Below are positions 53,152-62,822 of a stretch of DNA of 64,000 nt, one piece after another. A model generated the notes under the pieces. It did not search any database and was not told the origin of the DNA. It was given only the letters and a program-made list of their open reading frames with translations. Origin of the DNA: Fidelibacterota bacterium (GTDB taxonomy: Bacteria > Fidelibacterota > UBA8477 > JABMPR01); contig JADHVL010000002.1 in the NCBI GenBank assembly GCA_016784025.1, forward strand, positions 116,490 through 180,489, written 5' to 3'. The position numbers and the translations under genes were made by a program. How positions within the stretch are numbered: the first letter of the stretch is position 1; every line of letters begins with the position of its first letter.

Positions 53152-53192
53152 GATGTTTCAGATTTCTGAAACATCAGTCAATATTCTGAAAC
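53152..53192. repeat. Perfect palindrome plus extra half-site upstream of the VWA gene
   Basis: GATGTTTCAGA (53152-53162) and TCTGAAACATC (53165-53175) are perfect 11-base arms with a 2-base spacer, and a further half CTGAAAC follows at 53186-53192. It lies in the 226-base gap between a stop at 53217 and the VWA gene start. It can be a terminator-like hairpin for the - strand operon or an operator for the VWA gene. Confidence 0.6.
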
Positions 53193-53216
53193 TTTTTTGA
53201 GCTGGAAGGTCTGTTT

Positions 53217-54290
53217 CTACAATGTGAGTTTCACACCTGTTTCGATCAAATTTTTGTTGTAAAACCAGTGATTAAAAACGGTCTCATTTTTAATGTAGCT
53301 GTACTGAATATAAAGCACGCGGGATGGTTGGATCACTCTTTCGAGCTGGATGTGAAGTTGGTTCTGAATATTCTCTTCAGGATCTCGATAAGGTGTAATC
53401 TCCAGAACATCAGTCTGAGCATAATATTTTTTCATACCATTGAGAACCACATGGAAAAACACCTGCTCTGAAAGTCGACCAGAAGCATAGAGTTTGGCCG
53501 ACCAGACTTTGGCTTTGGCTATGGCACTATTTGAGTTGATATCTTCAAAGTTGACTGCTGCCCCCCAGATCATTTTCCCCAGGTGCTTGACGTGGATTCC
53601 CAATGTGCGGGTGACATCCCGTTGGTTTTGGGTGTCGCTGAAAATCAAAGAGCTACCTCTCAGCATTCTCGCAGGATAATCCTCATATTCAACCTGGCCG
53701 AGTTGAACTGATACATCAGCTTGAAAAGCAGGTGTAATCTGTCTTGTTAGATTAAGAAACAACCTTTGATCTGAATATTGAAAGAGAGTCCCATAATCAA
53801 TATGAGCTTCAGTTCTTTTCCATCCTAATTCCTGGTGCATCTTATGTGACTTAAGACGTTTAACAGACGCGTTAAAAGTAGTTCGACCTGATCTTTGAAA
53901 CTCATCAAAATACAGTTTTTGAAATGTCTTCAAGCCAGCATAAAAACGGTAGCCCGAGATGATTTTATAGTATCCACCCAGCTCACCATTTACAACCACC
54001 TTTGAATCCAGAAAAAGGGCTGGTTCAAGAAATCCCTGTCCCAGAATTGACCCATAGAAGCGAGCGTCCTGAGTATCCTGCTCAAAGCGGATGAGCCCTT
54101 TGGCCTTTAGGCCGACGGTGGATTCAATATTGTTAATGTTTTCACGTGGGTTTGAATCAAAGTAGGTGGAGAGATTTACCTGCCGTTCATAGGTCAGCGC
54201 CTGATTATTAAAGAGGCAGATCAGGGAGATTATCCAGATGTTTTTTGGAATACTCCTGGTACATAAGTTCCAGCGGCTGAGATATTGCAT
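53217..54290 (-). CDS. Hypothetical outer-membrane beta-barrel-like protein of the kinase/regulator operon
   Basis: A 357-residue protein with a hydrophobic leader ('IWIISLICLFNNQALT') and a mature part made of strand-like stretches such as 'RQVNLSTYFDSNPREN', 'GYYKIISGYRFYAGLKTF' and 'QLHIQLERVIQPSRVLYIQY', closing with 'ETGVKLTL', a plausible barrel terminal strand. I do not recognise a family. The gene follows the coiled-coil gene by 5 bases in an operon with a histidine kinase and its regulator, so it may be part of the envelope structure the system watches. Confidence 0.65.
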   Translation of the reverse strand: MQYLSRWNLCTRSIPKNIWIISLICLFNNQALTYERQVNLSTYFDSNPRENINNIESTVGLKAKGLIRFEQDTQDARFYGSILGQGFLEPALFLDSKVVVNGELGGYYKIISGYRFYAGLKTFQKLYFDEFQRSGRTTFNASVKRLKSHKMHQELGWKRTEAHIDYGTLFQYSDQRLFLNLTRQITPAFQADVSVQLGQVEYEDYPARMLRGSSLIFSDTQNQRDVTRTLGIHVKHLGKMIWGAAVNFEDINSNSAIAKAKVWSAKLYASGRLSEQVFFHVVLNGMKKYYAQTDVLEITPYRDPEENIQNQLHIQLERVIQPSRVLYIQYSYIKNETVFNHWFYNKNLIETGVKLTL

Positions 54291-54295
54291 CAGGG

Positions 54296-55249
54296 TTATT
54301 GATCTAGCTCCTGATTGATCTGATCCAACAGGACTTGATACTCCACCAGTTTCTTTTTTAAATAATTTAAATCCTGGCCGGAACGCTGGTCCAGAGACAT
54401 TTCTCCAACCTCTTCACCAGGCGCATTAATATTGATAAGATCTATAGCTTCACTGCTCAATCCACTGGCCATATCCCGCCCGCCATCTTCAGTAACATCA
54501 TTGGCAGCAAATTCACTTGATGGTGCTGTGGTAATCCAGCCAAGCCGCTTATCAGTATTGCCACTGGCATCGCGTTGCTGTGCATCGGGATCGGCCTCCA
54601 TTTGGAGTCCTAGATCATCATGAAAACTAGCCAATCTGAGAGCGAGTTCTGCTTCCTCCTCACGAACATTTCTAATGGAATCCAACTCCATAATTTTTAC
54701 CTGGAGAAGTCTTTGAATATCCATGAGAATGATCTTGCGCTGTTCAGGGTTGCGCAATTGGAGGTTTAGTACATCTGTATAGTCTGGAAACAAGATGGGA
54801 CTGGACCTGTCAACTACTCGTTTCCAACGACCGAACTGCATATTTCTAAGACCTTGTTCAGCGGGGATGACACCCGCTTTTTCATAATCCTGTAGCACGT
54901 TTTCATAAGCGAACTTTAAATCTCTGATCTCGCTTTTCTGTAGTGTACGCAGTCGCTCCAATTCCGTATCAAAGACTCTTAATGAGTCGAGGATCACCAA
55001 TTGGCGTTTGCTGAGACCAGACAATAGAAATTTATTTATCCAGGCATTGTACCAATCAGAACTTTTTTGAAGCTCATCGACATCACTTTTAATTTCAATT
55101 TGTTCCTGTGTATAACTACTTCTTCTGGCCTCCAACTCAGCTATGCTGGCGTTGGTGGACATGTAGGCCTGCCAGGCACTGTTCAAGTCCTGACCCGTCA
55201 AGGACAGGGCTAACAATATTAGCAACAGAATTTTAGTGGGATGTGACAC
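54296..55249 (-). CDS. Hypothetical secreted coiled-coil protein
   Basis: A 317-residue protein with a short signal peptide ('ILLLILLALSLTGQ') and long charged heptad-like helices between residues ~30-130 and 170-225, for example 'SIAELEARRSS' and 'ELERLRTLQKSEIRDLK', and again at the C-terminus ('LNYLKKKLVEYQVLLDQI'). A flexible polar stretch (~235-285) separates them. No family is recognised. Its start codon overlaps the stop of the sigma54 activator by one base, so translation is coupled. A periplasmic structural or sensor-input role is possible. Confidence 0.65.
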   Translation of the reverse strand: MSHPTKILLLILLALSLTGQDLNSAWQAYMSTNASIAELEARRSSYTQEQIEIKSDVDELQKSSDWYNAWINKFLLSGLSKRQLVILDSLRVFDTELERLRTLQKSEIRDLKFAYENVLQDYEKAGVIPAEQGLRNMQFGRWKRVVDRSSPILFPDYTDVLNLQLRNPEQRKIILMDIQRLLQVKIMELDSIRNVREEEAELALRLASFHDDLGLQMEADPDAQQRDASGNTDKRLGWITTAPSSEFAANDVTEDGGRDMASGLSSEAIDLININAPGEEVGEMSLDQRSGQDLNYLKKKLVEYQVLLDQINQELDQ

Positions 55250-56619
55250 TATTCATCCTCACCTGATTTACCATTTTTTCCGCCAAATTCATTAAAGAGA
55301 TCGTATTTCTCCATTTTGTAGTACAAGGTGCTGGTTTTGAGACCCAGTTTGCGGGCAGCCTTCTGTTTAATCCCGCCTGCCCAATTCAAGGCATTGCGAA
55401 TCAAATCTCGTTCGGTTTGCTCCAGAACATCATTGAGTTTTCCACCTGGCTGCTCCTTTTTTCTGGGAGCATTTTCGAAGTATATCTGATCTGGAGTAAT
55501 GGCAGGACCTTCACTAAAAATTAGTAATCGCTCCAGGAAATTCTCCAGTTCACGAATATTTCCAGGCCAGTTGTATTCACAAAGCTTGGTCATGGTTCTA
55601 ATGCAGATTTCCGGGACGTCTCGCTTCAGTCTGTTACACTTTAGCTCCACAAAATGAGACACCAGACCTGGGATATCTTCAGATCTCTCTCTCAAGGCGG
55701 GAAGGGTCAGTGGTAACACATTTAGCCTGAAGAAGAGGTCTTCCCTGAACAGCCTTTTGTCCATAGCACTCTGAAGATCACGATTGGTGGCCGCCAATAC
55801 TCTCACATCCACCTCGATCTGTTCAGTTCCTCCCACGCGCTGGAAGCTTTGGTTTTGCAGTACCCTTAAAAGTTTGACCTGGAGCTGGGCTGAAATATCA
55901 CCAATTTCATCCAGTAGAATAGTACCGCCATGGGCTTGTTCAAAAATGCCCTGATGTTGTCGAACCGCTCCAGTAAAAGCACCTTTTTCATGACCAAATA
56001 ACTCACTCTCCAGCAAGGTGTCTGTGAGCGCACTACAGTTAATGGACACGATCTGTTTTGAGGCTCGAGGACTTTCCAGGTGTAAGGCCCGTGCGATGAG
56101 CTCCTTGCCAGTACCGCTTTCCCCAGTGATGAGAACCGGACTATCCACCGCTGCAATCTGCTTGATTTGAGCAATCAGTTTTTGCATTTGCTCTGACGTG
56201 CCCACCAGACCATGGAAGCTATCCCTTGCTACTTTTACCTCAGTTTTTCGGGGGCTGTGATCCTCAAAAATGTGAGCCACTTTTGATTTTAGTTCATCTA
56301 TGGAGAAGGGCTTGGCAATAAAATCGCGGGCACCCAATTTGAGCGCATTCACGGCCAGATCAATGGTTCCGAAAGCTGAGATTAGAATGAAGGGAGTATC
56401 AGGAGCTTGATCCTGGAATTCCTGGAGGAGATTCATACCACCCTTGCCTGGTAATTTCATATCAGAAATCACCAGATCGGGATGGATTTCACGAAACATT
56501 TGAGCTCCGGAATGACCGTCCTCAGCAGTATGAATTGCGTAGCCTTGAAGCTTTAAAACCGTGGCAATTCCTTCACGCATGGTTCTATCATCTTCTATGA
56601 CCAAAATCTTCGGTTTCAC
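55249..56619 (-). CDS. Sigma54-dependent response regulator (NtrC family)
   Basis: A 456-residue activator. The receiver domain (1-120) has the acidic pocket 'EDD' at 9-11, phosphoacceptor Asp53 in 'VISDMKLPG' and a conserved Lys in 'FIAKPFS'. The AAA+ domain (~140-375) has Walker A 'GESGTGKELIARAL', the sigma54-contacting loop 'GAFTGA' intact, and Walker B 'GGTILLDEIGD'. A Fis-type helix-turn-helix ends the protein ('KQKAARKLGLKTSTLYYKM'). It lies 2 bases after the kinase gene. The likely target is the divergent RND operon, whose upstream region has a long inverted repeat and a -24/-12-like sequence. Confidence 0.95.
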   Translation of the reverse strand: MKPKILVIEDDRTMREGIATVLKLQGYAIHTAEDGHSGAQMFREIHPDLVISDMKLPGKGGMNLLQEFQDQAPDTPFILISAFGTIDLAVNALKLGARDFIAKPFSIDELKSKVAHIFEDHSPRKTEVKVARDSFHGLVGTSEQMQKLIAQIKQIAAVDSPVLITGESGTGKELIARALHLESPRASKQIVSINCSALTDTLLESELFGHEKGAFTGAVRQHQGIFEQAHGGTILLDEIGDISAQLQVKLLRVLQNQSFQRVGGTEQIEVDVRVLAATNRDLQSAMDKRLFREDLFFRLNVLPLTLPALRERSEDIPGLVSHFVELKCNRLKRDVPEICIRTMTKLCEYNWPGNIRELENFLERLLIFSEGPAITPDQIYFENAPRKKEQPGGKLNDVLEQTERDLIRNALNWAGGIKQKAARKLGLKTSTLYYKMEKYDLFNEFGGKNGKSGEDE

Positions 56620-56621
56620 AG

Positions 56622-58034
56622 CTATATCTGATCCTTTCGAGGGAGCTTCATTCTAAAAACAGTGCCCTCTGCATCACTCTTTTGGACAACTATTGTGCCA
56701 CCCAACTCTGCTACAATGCTTTGCACAATGGATAAGCCCAGCCCAAAGCCCCTGTCTCGAGTGGAAAAATAGGGTTCAAATATGCGTTGACGATCTGATT
56801 CAGGAATCCCGGTTCCCGTATCAATAAAATCTATCTCCAGGGTGCTTGAGCTGTCACTGATATGGATGCTTGTCTGACCATTATCACCAGAGGCTTCCAG
56901 ACCGTTCCGAATGAGATTTAGAAACACACGCTGCAATTTGGAGCGATCGGCTTGAATCTCGCCATCACCTTCCAGATGAATGGTCTGATTGAGGGTGGTG
57001 AGTTCGGGCTGTAAAATCTTGGTGATATCAGTATAGATTTCTTTAATAGAAAGGGTTTCAATAACACTTTTCAGGGGTCGGGCATAATCCAGATATTCCT
57101 GAACAATGCGCTTTAAATGATGGAGTTCCTCTGTGATTTTTGCCAGGTAAGATTTGTATTCTTCAAGCTTTGCATCCGCTGGTAATTGGGAGAGCTCTTC
57201 GCTGAGTAGACCGCTGTAAATCTCCATGCCACCCAGGGGATTTTTGATTTCATGGGCGATACCAGCCAGGAGTTGTCGGGCACTTTCTTCCTGTTTCTGT
57301 ATATCCCGATGCATATCAATCAGTGACTGGTTGAGTTCACCAAATTCATCAAACCGACGAAGCTCAACGGGCTCAGAATTAATATTGGTCTGAATAGCTT
57401 TAGCATATGCTGACAAAGCTCGCACTGGTTTGATCAGGGACCTGGAAAACACCAGGGTCATGGCAATGGCGATAAGGAAGGAAGCCAGCATAATCCACAA
57501 CAGACTGCCGGCCATCTGATTGATCACCGCCATATAATTGGCACCGACCCAGACTACCAGAATCACCTGTGATCCCTGATTGGTCCTTATGGGAATGGCT
57601 GCTGCCTTCACATATCTGTCTTGATCTAATTTATAGATTTCAGAGACGACAGGATCTTGATCATTTTTGAGGGAAAGCAGGGTAGGTAGAGCCGGAGACA
57701 GCCGGGCAATGTTTTGTTTGAGATGTTTATCCTGGGCCAGGATAGTGCCGTCTTGTTTATAGAGAGTTAAACCTTCAATCCCGGGGACTGCCAGCGCAGA
57801 AAGGGATGCTTCCAGACTCTGCCTAACACTTTCGAGACCAGGCTCGGCTGCCAACATGCTGACCAGCTCTTTATCCAGAGTTGTAGCCATGATTCGGTTG
57901 ATACGCTTGAGCTGATCACCCAATTCTTCTTCCAGGGCAACTCGGGAGTACCAGTAAAGCGGGATGGACAAGAGGCTCATGGAGACCACCAGGACTCCCA
58001 GAACCAACATGATGACTTTTGGGCTTAGTTTCAT
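56622..58034 (-). CDS. Membrane sensor histidine kinase
   Basis: A 470-residue kinase. Two membrane segments (~8-30 and ~175-197, 'LLWIMLASFLIAIAMTLVF') flank a periplasmic sensor of ~145 residues. A HAMP linker is followed by the dimerisation domain with phosphoacceptor His in 'LAGIAHEIKNPLGGME' near residue 265. The ATPase domain shows 'NLIRNGLEAS' (N box), 'DTGTGIPESDRQRIFEPYFS' (G1 and F box) and 'GFGLGLSIVQSIV' (G2). It is the first gene of the operon with the sigma54 activator and two envelope proteins. The signal is unknown; envelope stress or a toxic compound fits. Confidence 0.95.
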   Translation of the reverse strand: MKLSPKVIMLVLGVLVVSMSLLSIPLYWYSRVALEEELGDQLKRINRIMATTLDKELVSMLAAEPGLESVRQSLEASLSALAVPGIEGLTLYKQDGTILAQDKHLKQNIARLSPALPTLLSLKNDQDPVVSEIYKLDQDRYVKAAAIPIRTNQGSQVILVVWVGANYMAVINQMAGSLLWIMLASFLIAIAMTLVFSRSLIKPVRALSAYAKAIQTNINSEPVELRRFDEFGELNQSLIDMHRDIQKQEESARQLLAGIAHEIKNPLGGMEIYSGLLSEELSQLPADAKLEEYKSYLAKITEELHHLKRIVQEYLDYARPLKSVIETLSIKEIYTDITKILQPELTTLNQTIHLEGDGEIQADRSKLQRVFLNLIRNGLEASGDNGQTSIHISDSSSTLEIDFIDTGTGIPESDRQRIFEPYFSTRDRGFGLGLSIVQSIVAELGGTIVVQKSDAEGTVFRMKLPRKDQI

Positions 58035-58206
58035 ATCTGGGTTTAGGGCAAAGATTGCTCCATTATTGTTTACGTTTTCTGCTAAGGGCTAAACTTAAAT
58101 TTATTTACAGGATGAACCATGTGTAAAGAAAAGTCCTCATTACTAGCTGAAGTAGATACCCCTGAACTGGCCTCCTTTTTCCTCTTTCGGTGAATGCAAT
58201 TATATC

Positions 58207-58239
58207 ATAATCATATACTCACTATATATATATGATTAT
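58207..58239. promoter_or_regulatory. Inverted repeat, candidate activator binding site
   Basis: ATAATCATATA (58207-58217) and TATATGATTAT (58229-58239) are perfect 11-base inverted arms around an 11-base centre; a similar half, TATATGACTAT, recurs at 58284-58294. It lies roughly 90-120 bases upstream of the sigma54-like sequence, the usual distance of an upstream activating site for NtrC-type proteins. Low-complexity AT content weakens the case. Confidence 0.5.
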
Positions 58240-58326
58240 AAAGTAAACAATTAACAGAATTTTTTAATCACCATCATCATTGTATATGACTATAATACAA
58301 GGATTTAAGCGCTCTCCTGAGGTGTT

Positions 58327-58342
58327 TGGCATAGCCCTTGTC
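58327..58342 (+). promoter_or_regulatory. Possible sigma54 (-24/-12) promoter of the RND operon
   Basis: TGGCATAGCCCTTGTC places GG and GT exactly 10 bases apart, as in the -24 GG / -12 GC pattern, with T for C in the -12 dinucleotide. It stands 133 bases ahead of the membrane fusion protein start. The match is imperfect. Confidence 0.35.
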
Positions 58343-58474
58343 ACTATCAAGGGCATGACATCTGCTATGAACACCTCTGTTCTTCTGCACGAGCTTTGCT
58401 ATTTTTTGAGCATCCCAGAAAGAATTAATTACAAAATGGCAGAACAATTGAAAAGAACGAATGGGTAAATTTAT

Positions 58475-59662
58475 ATGAGTACCTCTACTATTTATAAAAA
58501 GCGCTGGTTTCGTGTTGGAACCGCTATTTCAATCCTGGTTGTGGGCGTAGCAGCGATGAGTATTCTGGCTGCCACCAAAGAAGAGACCAATAAAAAAGAT
58601 GCGACCCAACGCGTGCGCCAAGTCGCCACCACTCCATTGATATATGCTGATCATACCCTGCAAATCCATGGCAATGGCAGTATTGAAAGTCAGCAACTCC
58701 TGGATCTCGTTTCTTTTGTCGGTGGAGAAGTGGTTTATTCACGTGGCGATTTAAAATCAGGTCTCCAGGTAAAACAAGGGGACATCCTCCTGAAAATTGA
58801 TGATCGTGAAGCCCAGAACCGCATCCTCCAGGCTCGTTCCGGTCTCATTAACGCCATCGTTTCCCTCATTCCGGAACTCCGCGGCAGTGCCCAGGATAAG
58901 ACCTATGAGAAATGGAACAGCTATCTGGAGCAGCTTAATATGAGTACCACGCCCGAGTTACCTCTCATCACCGATGCCCAGGAACGCATTCGGGTTTCCA
59001 TGCACAATATTTTTAATCAACACGCCACGGTGAAGAATACTGAGATTACACTGGACAGACATACTATCCGTGCCCCCTTTGACGGCTATCTCGTGAATGA
59101 TGGCGTCATTGCAGGATCCTGGATCTCACCAGGACAGTTAGCTGCTTCTCTGATTAACCCATTTAAGCTCGAGATCGCGGTTCCACTGGCCCTGTCTGAG
59201 CTTGAATTGCTCTCAGATGATGGTTTGCCCACAGCCATTGTGACTCCTTCAGAAGATCCAAGCAAACATCTTACAGGGATTTTGCATCGTCAAAATGCCC
59301 ACATTGATAAACGCAGTCAGACCGTCACCATCCATATTGAGCTGAGTAATCCCGATTTGGATCCCGCCTTTCTACCAGGCAACTACATGGACATATACAT
59401 TCAGGGAAATAAGCTCCGAGATGTGGCACTGCTTCCCCGTGATGTCATTGCACCGGGACCCTATGTTTACACCATGGAAGATTCTCTCCTGGCCCGATAT
59501 CCTGTGGAAATTGTGGCTTCAGAAGGGGATTCTCTCCTCATTGCCCGGGGTGAAGTTGCTCCTGGAGCCCAGGTTATCACAACCCTGCTTCAAAGTCCAA
59601 TCATCGGAATGCGAATTGCACCCTTTGAAGAAGAATCAACAGCAGATACTGCATCCCTGTAA
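58475..59662 (+). CDS. RND efflux periplasmic adaptor (membrane fusion protein)
   Basis: A 395-residue HlyD/AcrA-type adaptor. One N-terminal membrane segment ('VGTAISILVVGVAAMSILAA') anchors it. The lipoyl halves are 'VVYSRGDLKSGLQVKQGDILLKID' (spread over residues ~88-111) and 'IRAPFDGYLVNDGVIAGSWIS' (~202-222), separated by a helical hairpin. A beta-barrel and membrane-proximal domain follows. It links the inner-membrane pump encoded 24 bases downstream to an outer-membrane channel. No TolC-type channel gene is adjacent, so it must be elsewhere. Confidence 0.93.
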   Translation: MSTSTIYKKRWFRVGTAISILVVGVAAMSILAATKEETNKKDATQRVRQVATTPLIYADHTLQIHGNGSIESQQLLDLVSFVGGEVVYSRGDLKSGLQVKQGDILLKIDDREAQNRILQARSGLINAIVSLIPELRGSAQDKTYEKWNSYLEQLNMSTTPELPLITDAQERIRVSMHNIFNQHATVKNTEITLDRHTIRAPFDGYLVNDGVIAGSWISPGQLAASLINPFKLEIAVPLALSELELLSDDGLPTAIVTPSEDPSKHLTGILHRQNAHIDKRSQTVTIHIELSNPDLDPAFLPGNYMDIYIQGNKLRDVALLPRDVIAPGPYVYTMEDSLLARYPVEIVASEGDSLLIARGEVAPGAQVITTLLQSPIIGMRIAPFEEESTADTASL

Positions 59663-59686
59663 TCTGACGAGAAAAGGGACACTCCT

Positions 59687-62600
59687 ATGCTAAAGAATTA
59701 TCTCGAGTTTTTTACTCGTCATTCCAAAATTACCAATTGGATCATGATTGTCATCCTCCTGGCTGGTGCTGTTTCACTGACTTCCCTGAATGTTCGGGTT
59801 ATGCCCAAAATGGATCTCCAGGGCGTTCAGGTAAACATCCCTTATCCTGGAGCATCTGCCCGGGAAGTGGAAGAAGGCATCATTACCAAAGTTGAAGAGA
59901 GTCTCCGTGGACTGGAAGGCCTGGGTCGCATTTATTCTGGCAGTCAGGACGGCTATGGTTGGGTTTATATCGAAATCCTACCCAGCGTCGAAATGATCAA
60001 AGCCATTGATAAAATTCGTAATGCTGTGAACTCCATCGCTACCTACCCCACTGATGCAGAGAAACCGGTAATTTTCCAGGACACCATGTGGCAGAGGGTG
60101 GCCATGATCACCTTGTATGGTGAAACTGATCTGCTCACTTTGAAGCGTATCTCTGACGAATTTCGGGATGAATTGACCAAAACAGGTGCTGTAAGTCTCA
60201 TCCGATCCTTTGGAACCCCACACCGCGAAATCGTCGTGGAGGTCTCTCCCACCAATCTTGAACGATACGGTCTCACCGTTGGTGATATCGGAAACTCCAT
60301 TCGAGCTGCCAATCTGAATATCTCATCTGGTTCTATCCTGACCAACCGTGAACGCATCCAGATCAGATCCTATGAAAAGAAATATCAGGCTGTAGAGCTG
60401 GAGAACATCCCTGTTATCTCAAGTATCGATGGACAGCAAGTGAGCCTCAAAGAAATCGCTTCCATCCGAGAGCAATGGCCTGAAAACTGGTTTTATGAGG
60501 AAACTGATGGCAAGCAGACCATCGATCTGCATGTCATGTATAGCAATGACGAAGATGTGCTGGATATCGCCAAGCTCATTGATGAAAAAATTATTGAGGT
60601 GGAGGCTCGCTATGGGGGTCTCATCCATATTGATCAATTCATCCGCGATACTGACGAGCTGGAAGAACGAATCCTAACCCTGTTACAAAATGGCTTTCTC
60701 GGTTTGGTAATGGTGCTCATCATTCTCAGTTTCTTTCTCAATCTGCGCCTGGCTTTCTGGGTCGCCCTGGGAATCCCTATCAGTTTTATGGGAACTTTCT
60801 TCATCCAGTGGATGATGGGGATCACCATCAATGAGATGAGTCTCTTTGGTCTGATCCTGGTGTTGGGAATTCTGGTGGATGACGGTATTGTCATTGGTGA
60901 AGCCATTTTCTCTATGCGAGAACGAGAAGGCAAATTAGGAATTGACGCTGCTGTTCACGGTACCCTTGAAGTAATCAAGCCCGTAACCATTTCGATCCTG
61001 ACCACCATGGTGGCATTCATGCCTTTCTTTGCTCTATATGGTGATTTAAGGAATTATACTTGGCAGATCGCCTTTGGGATTGTGGTTGCTCTCGGTTTTT
61101 CACTGGTTGAAGCCTCCATGATTTTGCCAGCCCACCTGGCCCATAGTAAAGCATTGACCAAGCCTCCCGGAGAGGGCGTTTCCAGTCCCATGCGACGTAA
61201 GTTGGAAGCCAGAATCACGCATTTTATTGAAAATGTCTACGGCCCTTTTCTGAGACGGATCATGGAATATCGCTGGAGCGTTGTAGCCGCCACCGTGGCT
61301 GGTATTCTGGTCATGGCTGGCGCTTTTGCTGGAACGCATATCAAGGCACAGTTCTTCCCTGATATTGAAGCACCTTTTGCCCAGGTTCGTATCGAACTCC
61401 CTCTAGGAATCAATACGGATATTGCTAACCTGATCCGTGCTGAGGCTATTGAAAAATCAATGGGCTTTGGAGTTACCAAGGCGCAACCTGAGGATGGTTA
61501 TGAGAATGCAATTCTAAGCCATCATTCCTGGATGAACGGAAATACCATCAGGATCTTTATGTCTCTTATTCCAGCCAAGGATCGTAATTATACGGTTAAA
61601 TCATTTTCTGACGAACTCAGCGAAGCTCTAGGTGAATTTCCTGATGCTGAAAACGTCCAGGTTGGCAGTTTCAGTTTTGGAGGAAGTCCTATATCCGTAC
61701 GTTTCCTCTCTATGGATATGGATGAACTACAAAAGGCCAAAGACCTTCTCAAAGAAGAGTTAAAGACCATCGATGGGGTCAAGGATATTCGCGATGACAC
61801 GCCTCTGGGTACCAACGAATTTGTTGTGACACTGAAGCCTACTGGTGAAGCTTTGGGACTCACACTTTATGATGTCTCCACTCAATTACGTCAAGGCTTT
61901 TATGGTCAGGAGGTCATGCGACTACAACGCGGACGGGATGAAGTTAAAATCTGGGTGCGTTTCCCGGAAGCCGATCGTCAGAGTGTCTCACAACTGGAGA
62001 ATTTGAAAATTCGCACACCCTCTGGAAGCTTTGTTCCCTTTAAAGAAATTGCCAGTTATCACATGCAACGCAGCCTGCAGCGAATTCGTCACGAAGACGG
62101 TTTCCGAGCGGTCTCCATCCACGCCAATATGGACTACACTAAAAATGACCTGGCTGTTGTCCAGGAGGAACTGAACGATGAAATCATTCCCCGAGTACTC
62201 TCTCAAGTGGATGGCGTAACCACAGCTTTTGGTGGTCAAAATGAATTTGTCAAGAAATCCACAGAATCCATACAATTCACCTTGATCCTGGCTTTCGTGA
62301 TCATGTTTACCATTCTCATGTTCCTCATGAAATCCTATGCCCAGTCATTTCTGGTTCTGGGCTTGATTCCTTTGGGAACTGTTGGTGCGGTTGCAGGACA
62401 TGCTATCATGGGATTGCCCATTTCATTCCTGTCATTTCTAGGAATCATCGCGCTGGGTGGCATTATCGTTAATGACTCAGTGGTGTTGATTGATCGCTAT
62501 AACAATTTGAAACGCAAACTGAATCTTCCCCCGGTTGAAGCTATTTATTTGGCTGGTCTTCAGCGTTTTCGTCCCATCATTATGACTACCTTAACCACAG

Positions 62601-62800
62601 CAGCCGGTCTGTCACCTCTGATTTTTCAGAAATCTGAAGGCGGTCAGTTTCTGGTACCAATGGCAGTTTCCGTAGCTTTTGGTGTGGTCTTTGGAACCTT
62701 CCTGACGCTCCTTATGCTCCCGGCAGTTCTGCTGGTGATTGATGAGGATCTACCTGCTATGAGGGCCAAAGTGTACAACTGGTTTAAAGGGTCAAATTAA
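59687..62800 (+). CDS. RND-family efflux pump (AcrB/hydrophobe-amphiphile or related)
   Basis: A 1037-residue inner-membrane pump with the full twelve-helix, two-porter-domain RND architecture. Helix 4 carries the paired aspartates in 'VLGILVDDGIVIGEAIFSMR' (~residues 393-412), the proton-relay signature. The N-terminus 'FTRHSKITNWIMIVILLAGA' is the first helix, and the second half repeats the pattern ('LGGIIVNDSVVLIDRYN' near 930). The sequence fits multidrug or lipid/solvent efflux better than heavy-metal CusA-type, but substrate cannot be read from it. It ends 22 bases before a dispersed hairpin repeat. Confidence 0.94.
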   Translation: MLKNYLEFFTRHSKITNWIMIVILLAGAVSLTSLNVRVMPKMDLQGVQVNIPYPGASAREVEEGIITKVEESLRGLEGLGRIYSGSQDGYGWVYIEILPSVEMIKAIDKIRNAVNSIATYPTDAEKPVIFQDTMWQRVAMITLYGETDLLTLKRISDEFRDELTKTGAVSLIRSFGTPHREIVVEVSPTNLERYGLTVGDIGNSIRAANLNISSGSILTNRERIQIRSYEKKYQAVELENIPVISSIDGQQVSLKEIASIREQWPENWFYEETDGKQTIDLHVMYSNDEDVLDIAKLIDEKIIEVEARYGGLIHIDQFIRDTDELEERILTLLQNGFLGLVMVLIILSFFLNLRLAFWVALGIPISFMGTFFIQWMMGITINEMSLFGLILVLGILVDDGIVIGEAIFSMREREGKLGIDAAVHGTLEVIKPVTISILTTMVAFMPFFALYGDLRNYTWQIAFGIVVALGFSLVEASMILPAHLAHSKALTKPPGEGVSSPMRRKLEARITHFIENVYGPFLRRIMEYRWSVVAATVAGILVMAGAFAGTHIKAQFFPDIEAPFAQVRIELPLGINTDIANLIRAEAIEKSMGFGVTKAQPEDGYENAILSHHSWMNGNTIRIFMSLIPAKDRNYTVKSFSDELSEALGEFPDAENVQVGSFSFGGSPISVRFLSMDMDELQKAKDLLKEELKTIDGVKDIRDDTPLGTNEFVVTLKPTGEALGLTLYDVSTQLRQGFYGQEVMRLQRGRDEVKIWVRFPEADRQSVSQLENLKIRTPSGSFVPFKEIASYHMQRSLQRIRHEDGFRAVSIHANMDYTKNDLAVVQEELNDEIIPRVLSQVDGVTTAFGGQNEFVKKSTESIQFTLILAFVIMFTILMFLMKSYAQSFLVLGLIPLGTVGAVAGHAIMGLPISFLSFLGIIALGGIIVNDSVVLIDRYNNLKRKLNLPPVEAIYLAGLQRFRPIIMTTLTTAAGLSPLIFQKSEGGQFLVPMAVSVAFGVVFGTFLTLLMLPAVLLVIDEDLPAMRAKVYNWFKGSN

Positions 62801-62822
62801 TTCAACCTGGAGTGTCTTGCTG

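Larger units (their letters stand above)
58035..58474. other. 440-base divergent intergenic region between the kinase operon and the RND operon
   Basis: I see no supported gene here. A 62-codon frame at 58280-58468 has no ribosome site and no family resemblance. The region is AT-rich, with a long inverted repeat near 58207-58239 and a sigma54-like sequence near 58327, described separately. It is the expected place for the promoters of both flanking operons. Confidence 0.6.

Noticed and set aside
58280-58468. Small 62-codon frame before the membrane fusion protein
   Set aside because: No ribosome site, no family resemblance, and it overlaps the region expected to hold promoters.
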